From positions 496,001-560,000 of the forward strand of contig CAVTJA010000010.1 in assembly GCA_963735005.1 (NCBI GenBank): 64,000 nucleotides of DNA, given 5' to 3'. A program made the translations under genes and the position numbers. This document shows positions 1-8,138 of this stretch, piece after piece (positions within the stretch are counted from its first letter, which is position 1; each line of letters begins with the position of its first letter). The notes beneath the pieces are model-generated. The model searched no databases. It saw only the letters and a program-made list of their open reading frames with translations, and had not been told where the DNA came from. The DNA comes from WTKG01 sp963735005. Lineage in GTDB: Bacteria; Actinomycetota; Actinomycetes; Actinomycetales; Demequinaceae.

Positions 1-383
1 TGGGCCACGTGGTCGAGCGCGTGCTGTTGCGCGGTCTCGGTCATCAAGCCGGCGATCTGCTGGAGCGGGGTGCCGCGCCATGCCCCAGTCTTGGTGTCGA
101 TCGAGAAGTCGACGCGCTGGGCTGCGACGGCGGGGTCGGTGACGCGGTACGTGACGGTGCCCTGCACGGACACGTCCTGGAAGTCCGCGGTGCGCGCCCG
201 GAACGCCATCGGCAGCTCGCGGTCGTCAACCGGGACCTCGGAGATCACGGCCGTCAACGGCCGGAACCAGAACGACACGCCGGTGCCGCGCGGGCGGTAC
301 TTTCCGCGCCGCATCGTGACGATGTGCGTCGTGGGCGTGCTGCGCAGGTGGCGTACCCACGGATACCGGCTGATGTGTGCCAT
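1..383 (-). CDS. SPFH/band-7 domain protein, N-terminal part (runs off the window)
   Basis: The gene begins at ATG 383 with a GAGGGAG ribosome site just upstream and is still open at base 1, so only about 127 N-terminal residues are visible. They contain an initial basic stretch (HIVTMRRGKYRPRG), then VPVDDRELPMAF and DFQDVSVQGTVTYRVTDP, the usual opening of an SPFH (stomatin/prohibitin/flotillin) domain. Such proteins scaffold membrane or cytoplasmic assemblies; some actinobacterial forms lack a membrane anchor, and none is visible here. It is divergent from the LtrA-like gene, with about 100 bp between. The function of this particular protein is not predictable from the fragment. Confidence 0.75.
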   Translation of the reverse strand, partial: MAHISRYPWVRHLRSTPTTHIVTMRRGKYRPRGTGVSFWFRPLTAVISEVPVDDRELPMAFRARTADFQDVSVQGTVTYRVTDPAVAAQRVDFSIDTKTGAWRGTPLQQIAGLMTETAQQHALDHVA

Positions 384-485
384 GGCTTCTCCCTCGAAGG
401 ACTAGGCACGACGATATCGCTCCAACTGCCGCATGGCACTGTCGAATGCGTGGTTTTCTGCTCACCCCGGTGGCACGATTGCGGG

Positions 486-1649
486 ATGCCTCGACTCGCA
501 CGGTTTTTCACGACTCAGCTCAACGAGCAGGGACACCGCGTCACCACGCTCGAGCTCTTCTTCGACCTCGTCTACGTCTTCGCCTTCACGCAGGTGACGG
601 CATGGATCGCTCGCGAGCACTCGGTGGTCGGGACGGCGCAGGGCCTGCTGATGTTGGCAATCATGTGGTGGACGTGGGTCGCCTACTCATGGATGAGCAA
701 CGTCATGCGCGCTGACCGCGGCGCCGCGCTGCTCGGCTTCGTGACGTCCGCCACCGCGATCTTCGTCGTGGCGCTGACGATCCGCCACGTGTGGGAGGCG
801 GAGCCGGGCGAGCTTGCCCCCGTCGCATTTGCCGTGGGCTACGTGGTCATCCGGGTGGTCCACGCGGCCGTGTACGCGTGGGGTAGCCGTGGCCAGGCCT
901 TGCTACTCAAGCAGATCGGCATGACAGCGCTGTCGTGGATCCCGACCGCGCTGCTCCTGCTGGTGGGCGCGCAGTTGGCCCCGGGCGAGCGCATCTGGCT
1001 GTGGGCGGGGGCCCTTGCAGCCGACCTCGCCGCGACCTGGATCTTGGCCCGCGTCCTGAAGGGCTGGCAGATTCGTTCGGCCGTCCACTTCGCCGAACGG
1101 TTCGGGCTGATCGTGATCCTCGCGTTGGGCGAGTCCGTGGTCGCGGTGGGCGTCGCCGCCGAGCACATCGAGTTGACGGGCACGCTGATCTTCACTGCGG
1201 TACTTGGCACGCTGGCCGCGATGGCGTTCTGGTGGGTGTACTTCCGCGACGTGGGCCCAGCGGTCGAGCACGCGATGGTGTCCGCTTCCGGGCCCCGGCA
1301 GGTTGAACTTGGGCGCGACGCGTATACCTACCTTCACCTGCCGCTGGTGGCCGGCATCATCGTGGCCGCGGCAGGCGTGGAGGAGGCGGTGTTCGCGCTC
1401 GCGGACCACGAGGTCGCAGGGCTCGCCGCCACCTTGATTGCGGCCGGCTCGGCCCTTGTGTGCGCAAGCGGTGCCGCGCTCATGGCACTCGTGCGCGGAC
1501 CGTGGCTGTGGCTGACGCTCGCCGCGGCGTTCTTCGTCGCCGGCGCCTTCTGGATGCGAGCGTGGGATCCGATGGTCGCGCTGGGCGCGACGGCGCTAGT
1601 GATGTGGGTGGTCGGGCTGGCCACGCCGAAAGCACGAGCGCACGCGTAG
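486..1649 (+). CDS. Low temperature requirement protein A (LtrA) family membrane protein
   Basis: A 387-residue, strongly hydrophobic protein with around ten predicted membrane segments. The N-terminus carries the family hallmark TLELFFDLVYVFAFTQVT (residues about 19-36), and a mid-protein AERFGLIVILALGESVVAVG motif is also typical of LtrA. The first LtrA was linked to growth of Listeria at low temperature, but the biochemical role is unknown. I chose ATG 486 because the homologous region starts a few residues later; the frame stays open upstream with no family-like sequence. It stands alone and converges on the TetR gene. Confidence 0.85.
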   Translation: MPRLARFFTTQLNEQGHRVTTLELFFDLVYVFAFTQVTAWIAREHSVVGTAQGLLMLAIMWWTWVAYSWMSNVMRADRGAALLGFVTSATAIFVVALTIRHVWEAEPGELAPVAFAVGYVVIRVVHAAVYAWGSRGQALLLKQIGMTALSWIPTALLLLVGAQLAPGERIWLWAGALAADLAATWILARVLKGWQIRSAVHFAERFGLIVILALGESVVAVGVAAEHIELTGTLIFTAVLGTLAAMAFWWVYFRDVGPAVEHAMVSASGPRQVELGRDAYTYLHLPLVAGIIVAAAGVEEAVFALADHEVAGLAATLIAAGSALVCASGAALMALVRGPWLWLTLAAAFFVAGAFWMRAWDPMVALGATALVMWVVGLATPKARAHA

Positions 1650-1658
1650 TTCGAAAAT

Positions 1659-2285
1659 CTAGCCGCCGGACTCCAGCGCGCCAACCGCCGCGTCAATGAT
1701 CCGGTCCCGCGTGGCGTCGTCCATATCCGCCTTGCCGGGGTTGAGCATCAGCCAGCCATCGAAGGCGCCGTGGAGCGCGCCGAACGCGGCGCTAACGCGC
1801 ATCACGACGTCGGGCGGCGCCTTGGCCGGATCCTTGACGCCCGCGAGGCCGGCGACAAGCACGCCCGCAGCCTGCTGCGGCAGGCCCGACTTCTCCATCG
1901 CAGAGCGAAGTTCGAACGTGGCGCGCGAGTCGGTCATGAGCGATGCCATGTCGGCGCCGGAGGTGATGAGCGTGGCGACCATGTCCGTCAAGAACGCGCG
2001 GCGGCCGGCGGGCGTGGTGCAGTCCGCGGGCTTGGCGAGCACTTGGCCGAGGCCGTCGATCACCGGCTGCTTGAGCGCGACGAGGATCTCCTCTTTCGAC
2101 GCGAAGTGGTAGTAGAGCGCGGCCTTGGTGACGCCCAGCTCGTCGGCGATTGCCTGCGTCGAGGTGGCCGCGTAGCCGTTCTCGCGGAACATCCGCGTGG
2201 CGACGGCGAGGATGCGGTCGCGGGTGTCGGTGCGGCGCGCGTCGGGCGTGGCAGCCAGCCCGGTGGCTGCGGGAGTGGACGTCAT
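1659..2285 (-). CDS. TetR/AcrR family transcriptional regulator of the adjacent MMPL exporter
   Basis: A 208-residue protein. The N-terminal DNA-binding helix-turn-helix is clear: RILAVATRMFRENGYAATST followed by IADELGVTKAALYYHF (residues about 23-63). The rest is an alpha-helical ligand-binding domain. The ATG at 2285 follows a good GGAGG site; a longer upstream reading has no homology. It is divergent from the MMPL transporter gene (96 bp), and the shared promoter region contains palindromes. By family precedent it probably represses the transporter and itself until an exported compound binds. The ligand is unknown. Confidence 0.88.
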   Translation of the reverse strand: MTSTPAATGLAATPDARRTDTRDRILAVATRMFRENGYAATSTQAIADELGVTKAALYYHFASKEEILVALKQPVIDGLGQVLAKPADCTTPAGRRAFLTDMVATLITSGADMASLMTDSRATFELRSAMEKSGLPQQAAGVLVAGLAGVKDPAKAPPDVVMRVSAAFGALHGAFDGWLMLNPGKADMDDATRDRIIDAAVGALESGG

Positions 2286-2305
2286 CACACCTCCGTTGGT
2301 TTGAC

Positions 2306-2370
2306 TTGACGATCGGTCAGTTCGGGTGCCACGATAGCGCCTGGCGCAAATACTTACCAACCGTACAGTT
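2306..2370. promoter_or_regulatory. Candidate TetR operators between the TetR and MMPL genes
   Basis: Two dyad elements lie in the 96-bp divergent promoter. The clearer one, at 2359-2370, is AACCGTACAGTT, a perfect palindrome of form AAC-n-GTAC-n-GTT, ending 11 bp before the MMPL start. The second, TGACGATCGGTCA at 2307-2319, resembles TetR boxes of the TGACCGATCGGTCA kind but lacks one base of symmetry. The palindromes are seen directly; binding by the neighbouring TetR protein is inferred. Confidence 0.5.
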
Positions 2371-2381
2371 AGGAATGTCAC

Positions 2382-4622
2382 ATGCAGGCCCTCGCCCGCT
2401 TCTCGATCACCCGCCCACTCCTCGTGATCGCCCTGTGGGTCGCCGCGATCGTCGGAGTGCAAGGCGCGCTCGCTATCGCCGGCGACAGCTACTCAAACGA
2501 CTTCGAGCTGACCGGGACGGATAGCCAAGCCGCGCGCGACCTCCTTGAGGCGCGATTCCCGGGATTCGGTAGCGGGGCGGGCGACCAGCTCGTGTGGCAC
2601 TCCGACGGCGGCCAGTACGACGACCCTGCCCTGCGCAGCGCTGTCGAGGGCCTCATCACTGAGATCGCAGGCCTCAACTCGGTGGCGCTCGTCGTCTCCC
2701 CGTTCAGCGGCCAGGCTCCCAACCAGGTGAGCCCCGACGGCACCGTCGCGTTTGCGACCATCCAGTACGGCACCGGCGGCTTCAGCGTCGACCGTGCCGA
2801 CCTCGAGGCAATCGCCGATGGCGTCGCGTCCCTGAAAGCCGAAGGCTACGACGTCGCGGTGGGCGGCCAGGGCATCGGCACCTTGTCGCAGCCGGAGGTG
2901 GGGCCGGCGGAGGGCATCGGCGTCGTCATCGCCGCCATCATTCTGCTGTTCGCTTTCGGGTCGCTTGCCGCAATGATCCTGCCGCTTGTGTCCGCGCTCG
3001 CCGCGCTCGGCGTCGGGCTCGGCGCAGTTGGCCTGCTGGCGAACGGGTTCTCGATCTCGGACACGGCGCCCATCATCGGCGCGCTGCTTGGCCTTGGTGT
3101 GGGGATCGACTACGCGCTTTTCGTGGTCAATCGCCACCGCCGCAACCTGATCGCGGGCCAGCCCGTTCAGGCCTCGATCGTGACGTCCATCAACACGTCC
3201 GGCCGCGCCGTGGTGTTCGCGGGGATCGCCGTAGTGATCGCCCTCGCCGGCATGTTCACACCCGGCATCTCGTTCCTCGACGGCATGGCGATCGGCGCGA
3301 GCGTCGCGGTCGTCTTCACCGTACTGTCGACCATCACGCTGCTGCCCGCGCTGCTCAAGCTCATGGGGCTGCGCGTGCTCAACAAGCGCGCCCGCGCCGA
3401 GCTCGCGGCCGGCCGAACAGACGGCGAGCACGCGTCGCGCCCGTTCGTGTGGTGGGCAAAGACGGTCCAGAGCCACCCGCTCGTGATCGGCGGCGCCGCC
3501 CTGCTGACGCTCGTCCTGCTACTGATCCCCGCGCTCAGCCTGCGGCTCGGCGCCGCGGACCAGGGCAACGACCCTGCGGGCTCCACCACCCGCGAGGCCT
3601 ACGACCTGCTCTCCGACGGCTTCGGCCCCGGCTTCAACGGTCCGCTGATCGTGGCGGTAGACCTCGCGTCCAACCCCATCGACCCCGCGTCGCTCGACCC
3701 TGCCAACCCCACGCAGATCCCGCCGCAGCTCGCACCCATCGCGACCGCACTGTCGCAGGACCCCGGCGTCGCCGCCATGCTCGGGCCCATCCCCAACCAG
3801 GCGGGAGACGCGGCGCTTTTCCAGGTGATCCCCACCACCAGCCCGCAGGACGCCGCGACTTCGGAGCTCGTCAACCGCATTCGCGACGACTACGCCCCCG
3901 CCTCCGCGGACGCGGGCGCCGTTGTCCACGTCGGTGGCGTCGTCGCGGTGTTCGAGGACTTCGCGCATGAGATCCAGTCAAAGCTGCTGCTGTTCTTCTC
4001 GGTGGTGATCCTACTGGGCACCGCGCTGGTGATCATCGCTTTCCGCAGCCTGCTGGTGCCGCTCGTCGGCGCGGTCATGAACATCCTGTCGATCGGCGCC
4101 GCCTTCGGCGTGCTGGTCGCGATCTTCCAATGGGGCTGGGGCTCGAACCTGCTTCGCACCGGCGACGGCGGCCCCATCGAGTCCTTCCTACCCATCATCA
4201 TGTTCGCGCTCGTGTTCGGGCTGTCGATGGACTACCAGGTGTTCCTCGTGTCGCGCATCGCCGAGGAGTGGCACGCGCGCCGCAACAACACCGAGGCGGT
4301 GCGTGCCGGCCACGCGGAGGTGGGGCGAGTCATCCTCGCCGCCGCAGGCATCATGATCTTCGTGTTCGCGGGCTTCGCGCTCGCCGACGCTCGCATCATG
4401 AAGCTGTTCGGCCTGGGCCTAGCGGTGGCGGTCGCGATCGACGCGCTGATCGTGCGGGCCGCGCTCGTGCCCGCGATCATGCACGTGGTTGGCAAGAGCA
4501 ACTGGTGGCTGCCACGCTGGCTCGACCGCGTGCTGCCGCACGTCGCGATCGAGGATGCAGAGGACGAGCGGGCCGCCGCTGAGGCAACCGGCGGCGCGAA
4601 GCCGAAGGTGGGGGTTCGCTAG
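2382..4622 (+). CDS. MMPL family transporter (RND superfamily)
   Basis: A 746-residue integral membrane protein with the duplicated MMPL plan: one membrane helix, a large external domain, five helices, then the same again. The two halves carry the expected signature segments, LGLGVGIDYALFVVNRHR (about residue 237) and FGLSMDYQVFLVSRIAEEW (about residue 610), with charged residues in the fourth helix that couple to the proton gradient. MMPL proteins export lipids or drugs across the cytoplasmic membrane. An AGGAA site precedes ATG 2382. It is divergent from a TetR gene, which suggests inducible efflux, and its stop codon overlaps the convergent next gene by 4 bp. The substrate cannot be named. 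Confidence 0.92.
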   Translation: MQALARFSITRPLLVIALWVAAIVGVQGALAIAGDSYSNDFELTGTDSQAARDLLEARFPGFGSGAGDQLVWHSDGGQYDDPALRSAVEGLITEIAGLNSVALVVSPFSGQAPNQVSPDGTVAFATIQYGTGGFSVDRADLEAIADGVASLKAEGYDVAVGGQGIGTLSQPEVGPAEGIGVVIAAIILLFAFGSLAAMILPLVSALAALGVGLGAVGLLANGFSISDTAPIIGALLGLGVGIDYALFVVNRHRRNLIAGQPVQASIVTSINTSGRAVVFAGIAVVIALAGMFTPGISFLDGMAIGASVAVVFTVLSTITLLPALLKLMGLRVLNKRARAELAAGRTDGEHASRPFVWWAKTVQSHPLVIGGAALLTLVLLLIPALSLRLGAADQGNDPAGSTTREAYDLLSDGFGPGFNGPLIVAVDLASNPIDPASLDPANPTQIPPQLAPIATALSQDPGVAAMLGPIPNQAGDAALFQVIPTTSPQDAATSELVNRIRDDYAPASADAGAVVHVGGVVAVFEDFAHEIQSKLLLFFSVVILLGTALVIIAFRSLLVPLVGAVMNILSIGAAFGVLVAIFQWGWGSNLLRTGDGGPIESFLPIIMFALVFGLSMDYQVFLVSRIAEEWHARRNNTEAVRAGHAEVGRVILAAAGIMIFVFAGFALADARIMKLFGLGLAVAVAIDALIVRAALVPAIMHVVGKSNWWLPRWLDRVLPHVAIEDAEDERAAAEATGGAKPKVGVR

Positions 4623-5110
4623 CGCGCGAGCAGGCAGAGCTCGACGAACCCGCGCGGGTTGGAGAGCGGGTCCGCCTGGCCCTCCGGGTGGAGCTCGATG
4701 TTGGCGCCCCACACGGCGCCGGTGCGTTCCTCGGTGACGTCAAGCTCCACGGACTGTGCGGCGGCCCAGCGAACCATGTCCTCCTCGAGCTTCGCCAAGT
4801 CGCGGAAGTCTCCCTCCTGGCGGGCCGTCACGTACTTTCCGCCCGGGATGGTGCTCAGCACGTACGGGGCCTCGATCCAGGCGTCGGGCGCGACCGCCCA
4901 ACCGACCTCGATATTGAAGGGCCGCTCGACATGCTTGGTGCGGTACCGGATCAGCGCGGGGCCCACCGGCTCGATGCCGCGGGTCGCGAAGTAGCCGCCG
5001 AGCGCGTCGAAGGCCTCGGACACGCGCAGCGGGAGGTTGGCGAACGACACGCTCAACGGCAGCGCCGCGTAGTGCAGGGCAGGTCTGTTTTCAACGCCGA
5101 TGTTCACCAT
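4619..5110 (-). CDS. GyrI-like / effector-binding domain protein
   Basis: A 163-residue soluble protein. The central part (PVGPALIRYRTK, FNIEVGWAV, STIPGGKYVTARQEG) matches the small-molecule binding domain of the GyrI/AraC-effector (SOUL-like) family, without any DNA-binding domain. Such stand-alone domains bind or hydrolyse small hydrophobic compounds in some relatives; here the role is unknown. The gene may be leaderless: TAGGCT (5122-5117) stands 6 bp before ATG 5110, and no ribosome site is evident. Its stop overlaps the MMPL stop on the other strand by 4 bp. Confidence 0.75.
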   Translation of the reverse strand: MVNIGVENRPALHYAALPLSVSFANLPLRVSEAFDALGGYFATRGIEPVGPALIRYRTKHVERPFNIEVGWAVAPDAWIEAPYVLSTIPGGKYVTARQEGDFRDLAKLEEDMVRWAAAQSVELDVTEERTGAVWGANIELHPEGQADPLSNPRGFVELCLLAR

Positions 5111-5174
5111 GGCCCTAGCCTAGGAGGTCACGTGGCACGGTGCCCCGCGGGCGGCGCGGACGCGCCGGACGGCC

Positions 5175-5915
5175 CTACCGATACTCGGGGTTCGGGTGGT
5201 CAAAGCGCGCGCCATCGTTCCATTCCGCCCGGGAATTCCCGCCCTCGGGGAAGCCGCCCTGGGCCTTGAGCATCGCCGCCATGTGCATCAGGTTCCATGT
5301 CATGAACGTGGTGTTGCGGCGCGTGAAGTCGTTCTGCGGGCCGCCGCTGCCCTCGTCGAGGTACGACGGCCCGGGCCCCGCCTCGCCGATCCAGCCGGCA
5401 TCGGCGTTGGGCGGGATCGAGTAGCCAAGGTGTTGCAGCGAGTACAGCACGTTCATCGCGACGTGCTTCACGCCGTCCTCGTTGCCGGTGACAAGCACCC
5501 CGGCGGTCTTGCCGTAGTAAAGGTACTGGCCGCGGTCGTTGAGCGAACCCGACATCGCGTACAGGCGTTCGATGAGTCGCGTTGCCACGGATGTCTTCTC
5601 TCCGAGCCAGATGGGGGTCCCCAACACCAGGATGTCCGCGTCGAAGATGCGGGGGAACAGTTCGGGCCACTCGTCGGTGGCCTGCTTGCCGCCCAGGACG
5701 TCCGCGGTCATGTCCGGGTACACCCCGGGCGCGACGTCGTGATCGACGAGCCGGATCTCGTCCACTGTCACACCGTGCTTGCGCATGATCGCCACGGAGT
5801 TATCCATGAGGCCCTGCGTGTGAGACATCGTGGGGGACGGCTTGAGCGTGCAGTTCACGAATGCGGCCGTGAGGTCGGTGAAGTCGAGGCTGTTCGGGTC
5901 GGTGGGCGCTGCCAT
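5175..5915 (-). CDS. Flavodoxin-like NAD(P)H-dependent FMN reductase family protein
   Basis: A 246-residue protein with a flavodoxin fold. After a short lead, FVNCTLKPSPTMSHTQGLM forms the first strand and phosphate-binding loop for FMN. DADILVLGTPIWLGEKTSVA (about residue 92) is the conserved second FMN loop of the NADPH-dependent FMN reductase group, and KTAGVLVTGNEDG the third. The C-terminal 60 residues (TRRNTTFMTWNLMHMA) are typical of the longer bacterial versions. Probably a cytoplasmic flavin or quinone reductase; substrate unknown. It is monocistronic, with small gaps on both sides. Confidence 0.82.
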   Translation of the reverse strand: MAAPTDPNSLDFTDLTAAFVNCTLKPSPTMSHTQGLMDNSVAIMRKHGVTVDEIRLVDHDVAPGVYPDMTADVLGGKQATDEWPELFPRIFDADILVLGTPIWLGEKTSVATRLIERLYAMSGSLNDRGQYLYYGKTAGVLVTGNEDGVKHVAMNVLYSLQHLGYSIPPNADAGWIGEAGPGPSYLDEGSGGPQNDFTRRNTTFMTWNLMHMAAMLKAQGGFPEGGNSRAEWNDGARFDHPNPEYR

Positions 5916-6009
5916 GTGAGCTCCTTAGGGACGTCGTCGTTCCTGCTGGGGCTGAAACGCGAAGCGGGGACAAGCCATTCCGGCCGCCCCCACTCGCGTC
6001 ACAACTGCC

Positions 6010-6279
6010 TTAGGTGGTCGGCTCGTCGGCGCGGCGCGCGGTTGCGTCCACGGTGGCCCTGTTGAGCTCGCCCTGAAAACGGCTGAGCTCCCAGCGCATC
6101 ATCGCGGCGAAGACTCCCCACAAGCCGAGGTCATCGAGTTGGCCCAATCCGGGGATGACGTCGGGGATGGCGTCGAACGGCCACACGGCGTACACCGCGG
6201 CGAGCACGGTCACGATCCACGTCCAGGGCGACATCTTGTGCTCGCCCTTGAAGATCGCCTTGATCATATTTCCCCACAC
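6010..6279 (-). CDS. YkvA/DUF1232 family small membrane protein
   Basis: An 89-residue protein. It carries the DUF1232 signature YAVWPFDAIPDVIPGLGQLDD, where the Pro/Asp-rich turn follows a membrane-embedded helix (SPWTWIVTVLAAVYAVW), and a charged C-terminal tail. I chose GTG 6279 because AAGGGGG lies seven bases upstream; ATG 6267 is an alternative that would remove four residues. The family is widespread in bacteria and of unknown function. Confidence 0.75.
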   Translation of the reverse strand: MWGNMIKAIFKGEHKMSPWTWIVTVLAAVYAVWPFDAIPDVIPGLGQLDDLGLWGVFAAMMRWELSRFQGELNRATVDATARRADEPTT

Positions 6280-6368
6280 GGTGGTTTCCCCCTTGCTCTG
6301 CGGGTTCCTGCAACCATCAATGAGAACACACTCCCCGCGGTTTTGCCAGGGCTTTACCCACCGGGGCG

Positions 6369-6890
6369 CTAGGGCGCGACGTTCTTGGCTCCAGACCCTG
6401 CCGTGGTGACCTCGCGCAGCACGCCCGTGTGGACGTCGAAAACGAAGCCACGGATCTGGTCGCGGTGAGGCACGAACACGTTGGAGCGCAACCGCTCGAT
6501 GGACTGGCGCAGGTCCGCGTCGAGATCCTTGAAGGACTCCGGCGACCACGACGGCTTCATGCCCGTCTCCTCGAACAACTGGTCGCGCAGCTCGTCGTCC
6601 GTGAACGTGAGCGCGCCGCAGTCGGTGTGGTGGACGAGGATGATCTCGCGCGTGCCGAGTTTGCGCTGCGAGATCACCAGCGACCGGATCACGTCGTCGG
6701 TGACGACGCCGCCCGCGTTCCTGATGATGTGTGCGTCGCCCAGGTTGAGCCCGAGCATCGCGAAGGTGTCGAGCCGCGAGTCCATGCACGCCACGACCGC
6801 GAGCTTGAGCTGCGGCGGTAGCGGCAGGTCGGGCGTGTATTGCGCCGCGTACGCCGCGTTGCGTTCTAGAAGTTCGTCTGTGATACCCAT
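6369..6890 (-). CDS. Beta-class carbonic anhydrase
   Basis: A 173-residue protein that should interconvert CO2 and bicarbonate in the cytoplasm. The beta-class zinc site is complete: Cys35 in VVACMDSRLD with the Asp37-Arg39 dyad, then His88 and Cys91 in HHTDCGAL. RNAGGVVTDDVIRSL between them is also conserved. The length suits the short beta-CA subgroup. A GA-rich ribosome site (GGGAGGGGG) precedes ATG 6890. It is a single gene, divergent from the SDR gene. Confidence 0.93.
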   Translation of the reverse strand: MGITDELLERNAAYAAQYTPDLPLPPQLKLAVVACMDSRLDTFAMLGLNLGDAHIIRNAGGVVTDDVIRSLVISQRKLGTREIILVHHTDCGALTFTDDELRDQLFEETGMKPSWSPESFKDLDADLRQSIERLRSNVFVPHRDQIRGFVFDVHTGVLREVTTAGSGAKNVAP

Positions 6891-7013
6891 GCCTCCCCCT
6901 CCCAGCGAGAACCAGGTCCCACTCTAAACGACGCGGGCCCGTCGCCGTGAGCGCGATAAGGTGGTGACCGATCGGGTCGAATCGTTTCGATCGCACACTC
7001 GAAGGGAGACCGC

Positions 7014-7778
7014 GTGTCGCGCGTATTCATCACGGGATCAGCGCAGGGAATCGGCCTGGAGTCCGCGAAGCAGTTGCTCGCCGCTGGACACGAGGTCGTC
7101 GCGCACGCGCGCAATGGCGAGCGCGCCGGCGAGCTCGCGGATGTGCTGCCGGGCGCGAGCGCGATCGTCGAAGGAGACCTCGCCTCCATGGCGTCGACGC
7201 GCGACCTCGCCGCGGCCGCCGCCGAACACGGCCCCTACGACGCCATCATTCACAACGCTGGCGTGGGAGGCGGCGGCGGGCGCCAGGTCACCGCCGATGG
7301 CCTTGAGCGCATCTTCCAGACCAACGTCGTGGGGCCGTATATCCTGACGTGCCTGATGCCGCTGGCACCGCGCATGGTGTACCTGACCTCCGGGCTCGAG
7401 GCGGACGGCCGCGCCAATCTCGAGGACCTCAACTGGGAGGCCCGCGAGTGGGACGGCATGCAGGCGTACAGCGACTCGAAACTGTACGACTCGATGCTCG
7501 CCTTCGAGCTCGCCGCACGGCACCCTGCGGTGCGCGTGAACGCCGTGGACCCGGGGTGGATCAAGACTCAACTTGGTGGGCCCGATGCGTGGGACCCCGT
7601 GGAGGACGGCGCCGATACACCGGTGTGGCTAGCGGTGTCGGACGACCCGATCGCCAAGGCGTCTGGCCAGTACGTCAAACGCCGCGAGGTGCACGAGCCG
7701 AATCCCGAGACGGGAGACCCCGCGCTGCGAGCGCAGCTCGTCGCGGCGCTCGAGGCCATCACGGGCCACATGGCCTGA
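7014..7778 (+). CDS. SDR family NAD(P)-dependent oxidoreductase, 3' end formed by an IS
   Basis: A 254-residue short-chain dehydrogenase. The Rossmann cofactor loop is TGSAQGIG (residues 7-14), NAG appears in HNAGVGGG, and the catalytic Tyr/Lys are in YSDSK. Substrate specificity cannot be read. GTG 7014 follows GAAGGGAGACC. The stop codon TGA at 7776-7778 is the first three bases of the left inverted repeat of the IS407-group element, so the C-terminus is set by the insertion. If the IS and one copy of its target repeat are removed, the frame runs on without an early stop, so the original C-terminus is uncertain. Confidence 0.85.
   Translation: MSRVFITGSAQGIGLESAKQLLAAGHEVVAHARNGERAGELADVLPGASAIVEGDLASMASTRDLAAAAAEHGPYDAIIHNAGVGGGGGRQVTADGLERIFQTNVVGPYILTCLMPLAPRMVYLTSGLEADGRANLEDLNWEAREWDGMQAYSDSKLYDSMLAFELAARHPAVRVNAVDPGWIKTQLGGPDAWDPVEDGADTPVWLAVSDDPIAKASGQYVKRREVHEPNPETGDPALRAQLVAALEAITGHMA
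7772..7775. repeat. IS target-site duplication, left copy (GGCC)
   Basis: The four bases GGCC immediately before the left end of the IS match the four bases after its right end (9011-9014). A 4-bp duplication is what IS407-group IS3 elements make. With GC-rich four-base sequences a chance match is possible. Confidence 0.75.
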
Positions 7779-7814
7779 CCCCCGGTTTTAGGTCCATGAG
7801 TTGTGAGAGTCGTC
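7776..7814. repeat. IS left inverted repeat
   Basis: The outer bases TGACCCCC, the block GGTCCAT and the inner GTCGTC match the reverse complement of the right end (TGACCCC, GGTCCAA, CTCGTC) with one gap. The stop codon of the SDR gene lies inside it. Confidence 0.85.
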
Positions 7815-7853
7815 TTGCTGCCCCGCTGTGCGGGGAGGAAGACTGGTTTGATC

Positions 7854-8138
7854 ATGACGACGAAACGACGCTGGCACACGCCGGAACAGATTGTCCGCAA
7901 GCTTTCGAGTGCCGACCGGGTGCTGGCCGCAGGTGGTGATGTCGCCGCCGCGTGCCGGGAGCTCGGCGTCTCGGAGCAGACCTACTACCGGTGGCGCAAC
8001 CAGTACGGAGGGCTCAAGGCTGAGGACGCGAAACGACTCAAGGAGCTCGAGAAGCAGAACTCGACGTTGAAGCGATTGCTCGCTGATGCCGAGTTGGAGA
8101 AGGCCGCGCTCAAGGAGTTGGCTGAGGGAAACTTCTAG
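7854..8138 (+). CDS. IS407-group transposase OrfA
   Basis: A 94-residue protein with the IS3 OrfA plan: an N-terminal helix-turn-helix that binds the IS ends (WHTPEQIVRKL to ELGVSEQTYYRWR), then a leucine-zipper-like coiled coil (LKELEKQNSTLKRLLADAEL). It ends GNF at TAG 8136. The slippery heptamer GGGAAAC lies three codons before this stop, so a fraction of ribosomes should shift to -1 and make the OrfAB transposase. Longer in-frame readings to 7803 exist but lie within the terminal region. Confidence 0.93.
   Translation: MTTKRRWHTPEQIVRKLSSADRVLAAGGDVAAACRELGVSEQTYYRWRNQYGGLKAEDAKRLKELEKQNSTLKRLLADAELEKAALKELAEGNF
8126..8132 (+). other. Programmed -1 ribosomal frameshift site (GGGAAAC)
   Basis: In the OrfA frame the bases read G GGA AAC, an exact X XXY YYZ slippery heptamer. 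Slipping back one base gives GGG AAA and continues as CTT CTA GGC in the OrfB frame. The OrfB frame opens only after TGA 8123-8125, so the site lies in the 10-bp overlap where a shift must occur. The motif is seen directly; its use is inferred from IS3-family precedent. Confidence 0.85.

Noticed and set aside
2493..3476. Long open frames opposite MMPL, purL, purF and other genes
   Set aside because: They are complementary shadows typical of high-GC DNA; their translations are Arg/Ala-rich without motifs and the other strand is clearly coding.
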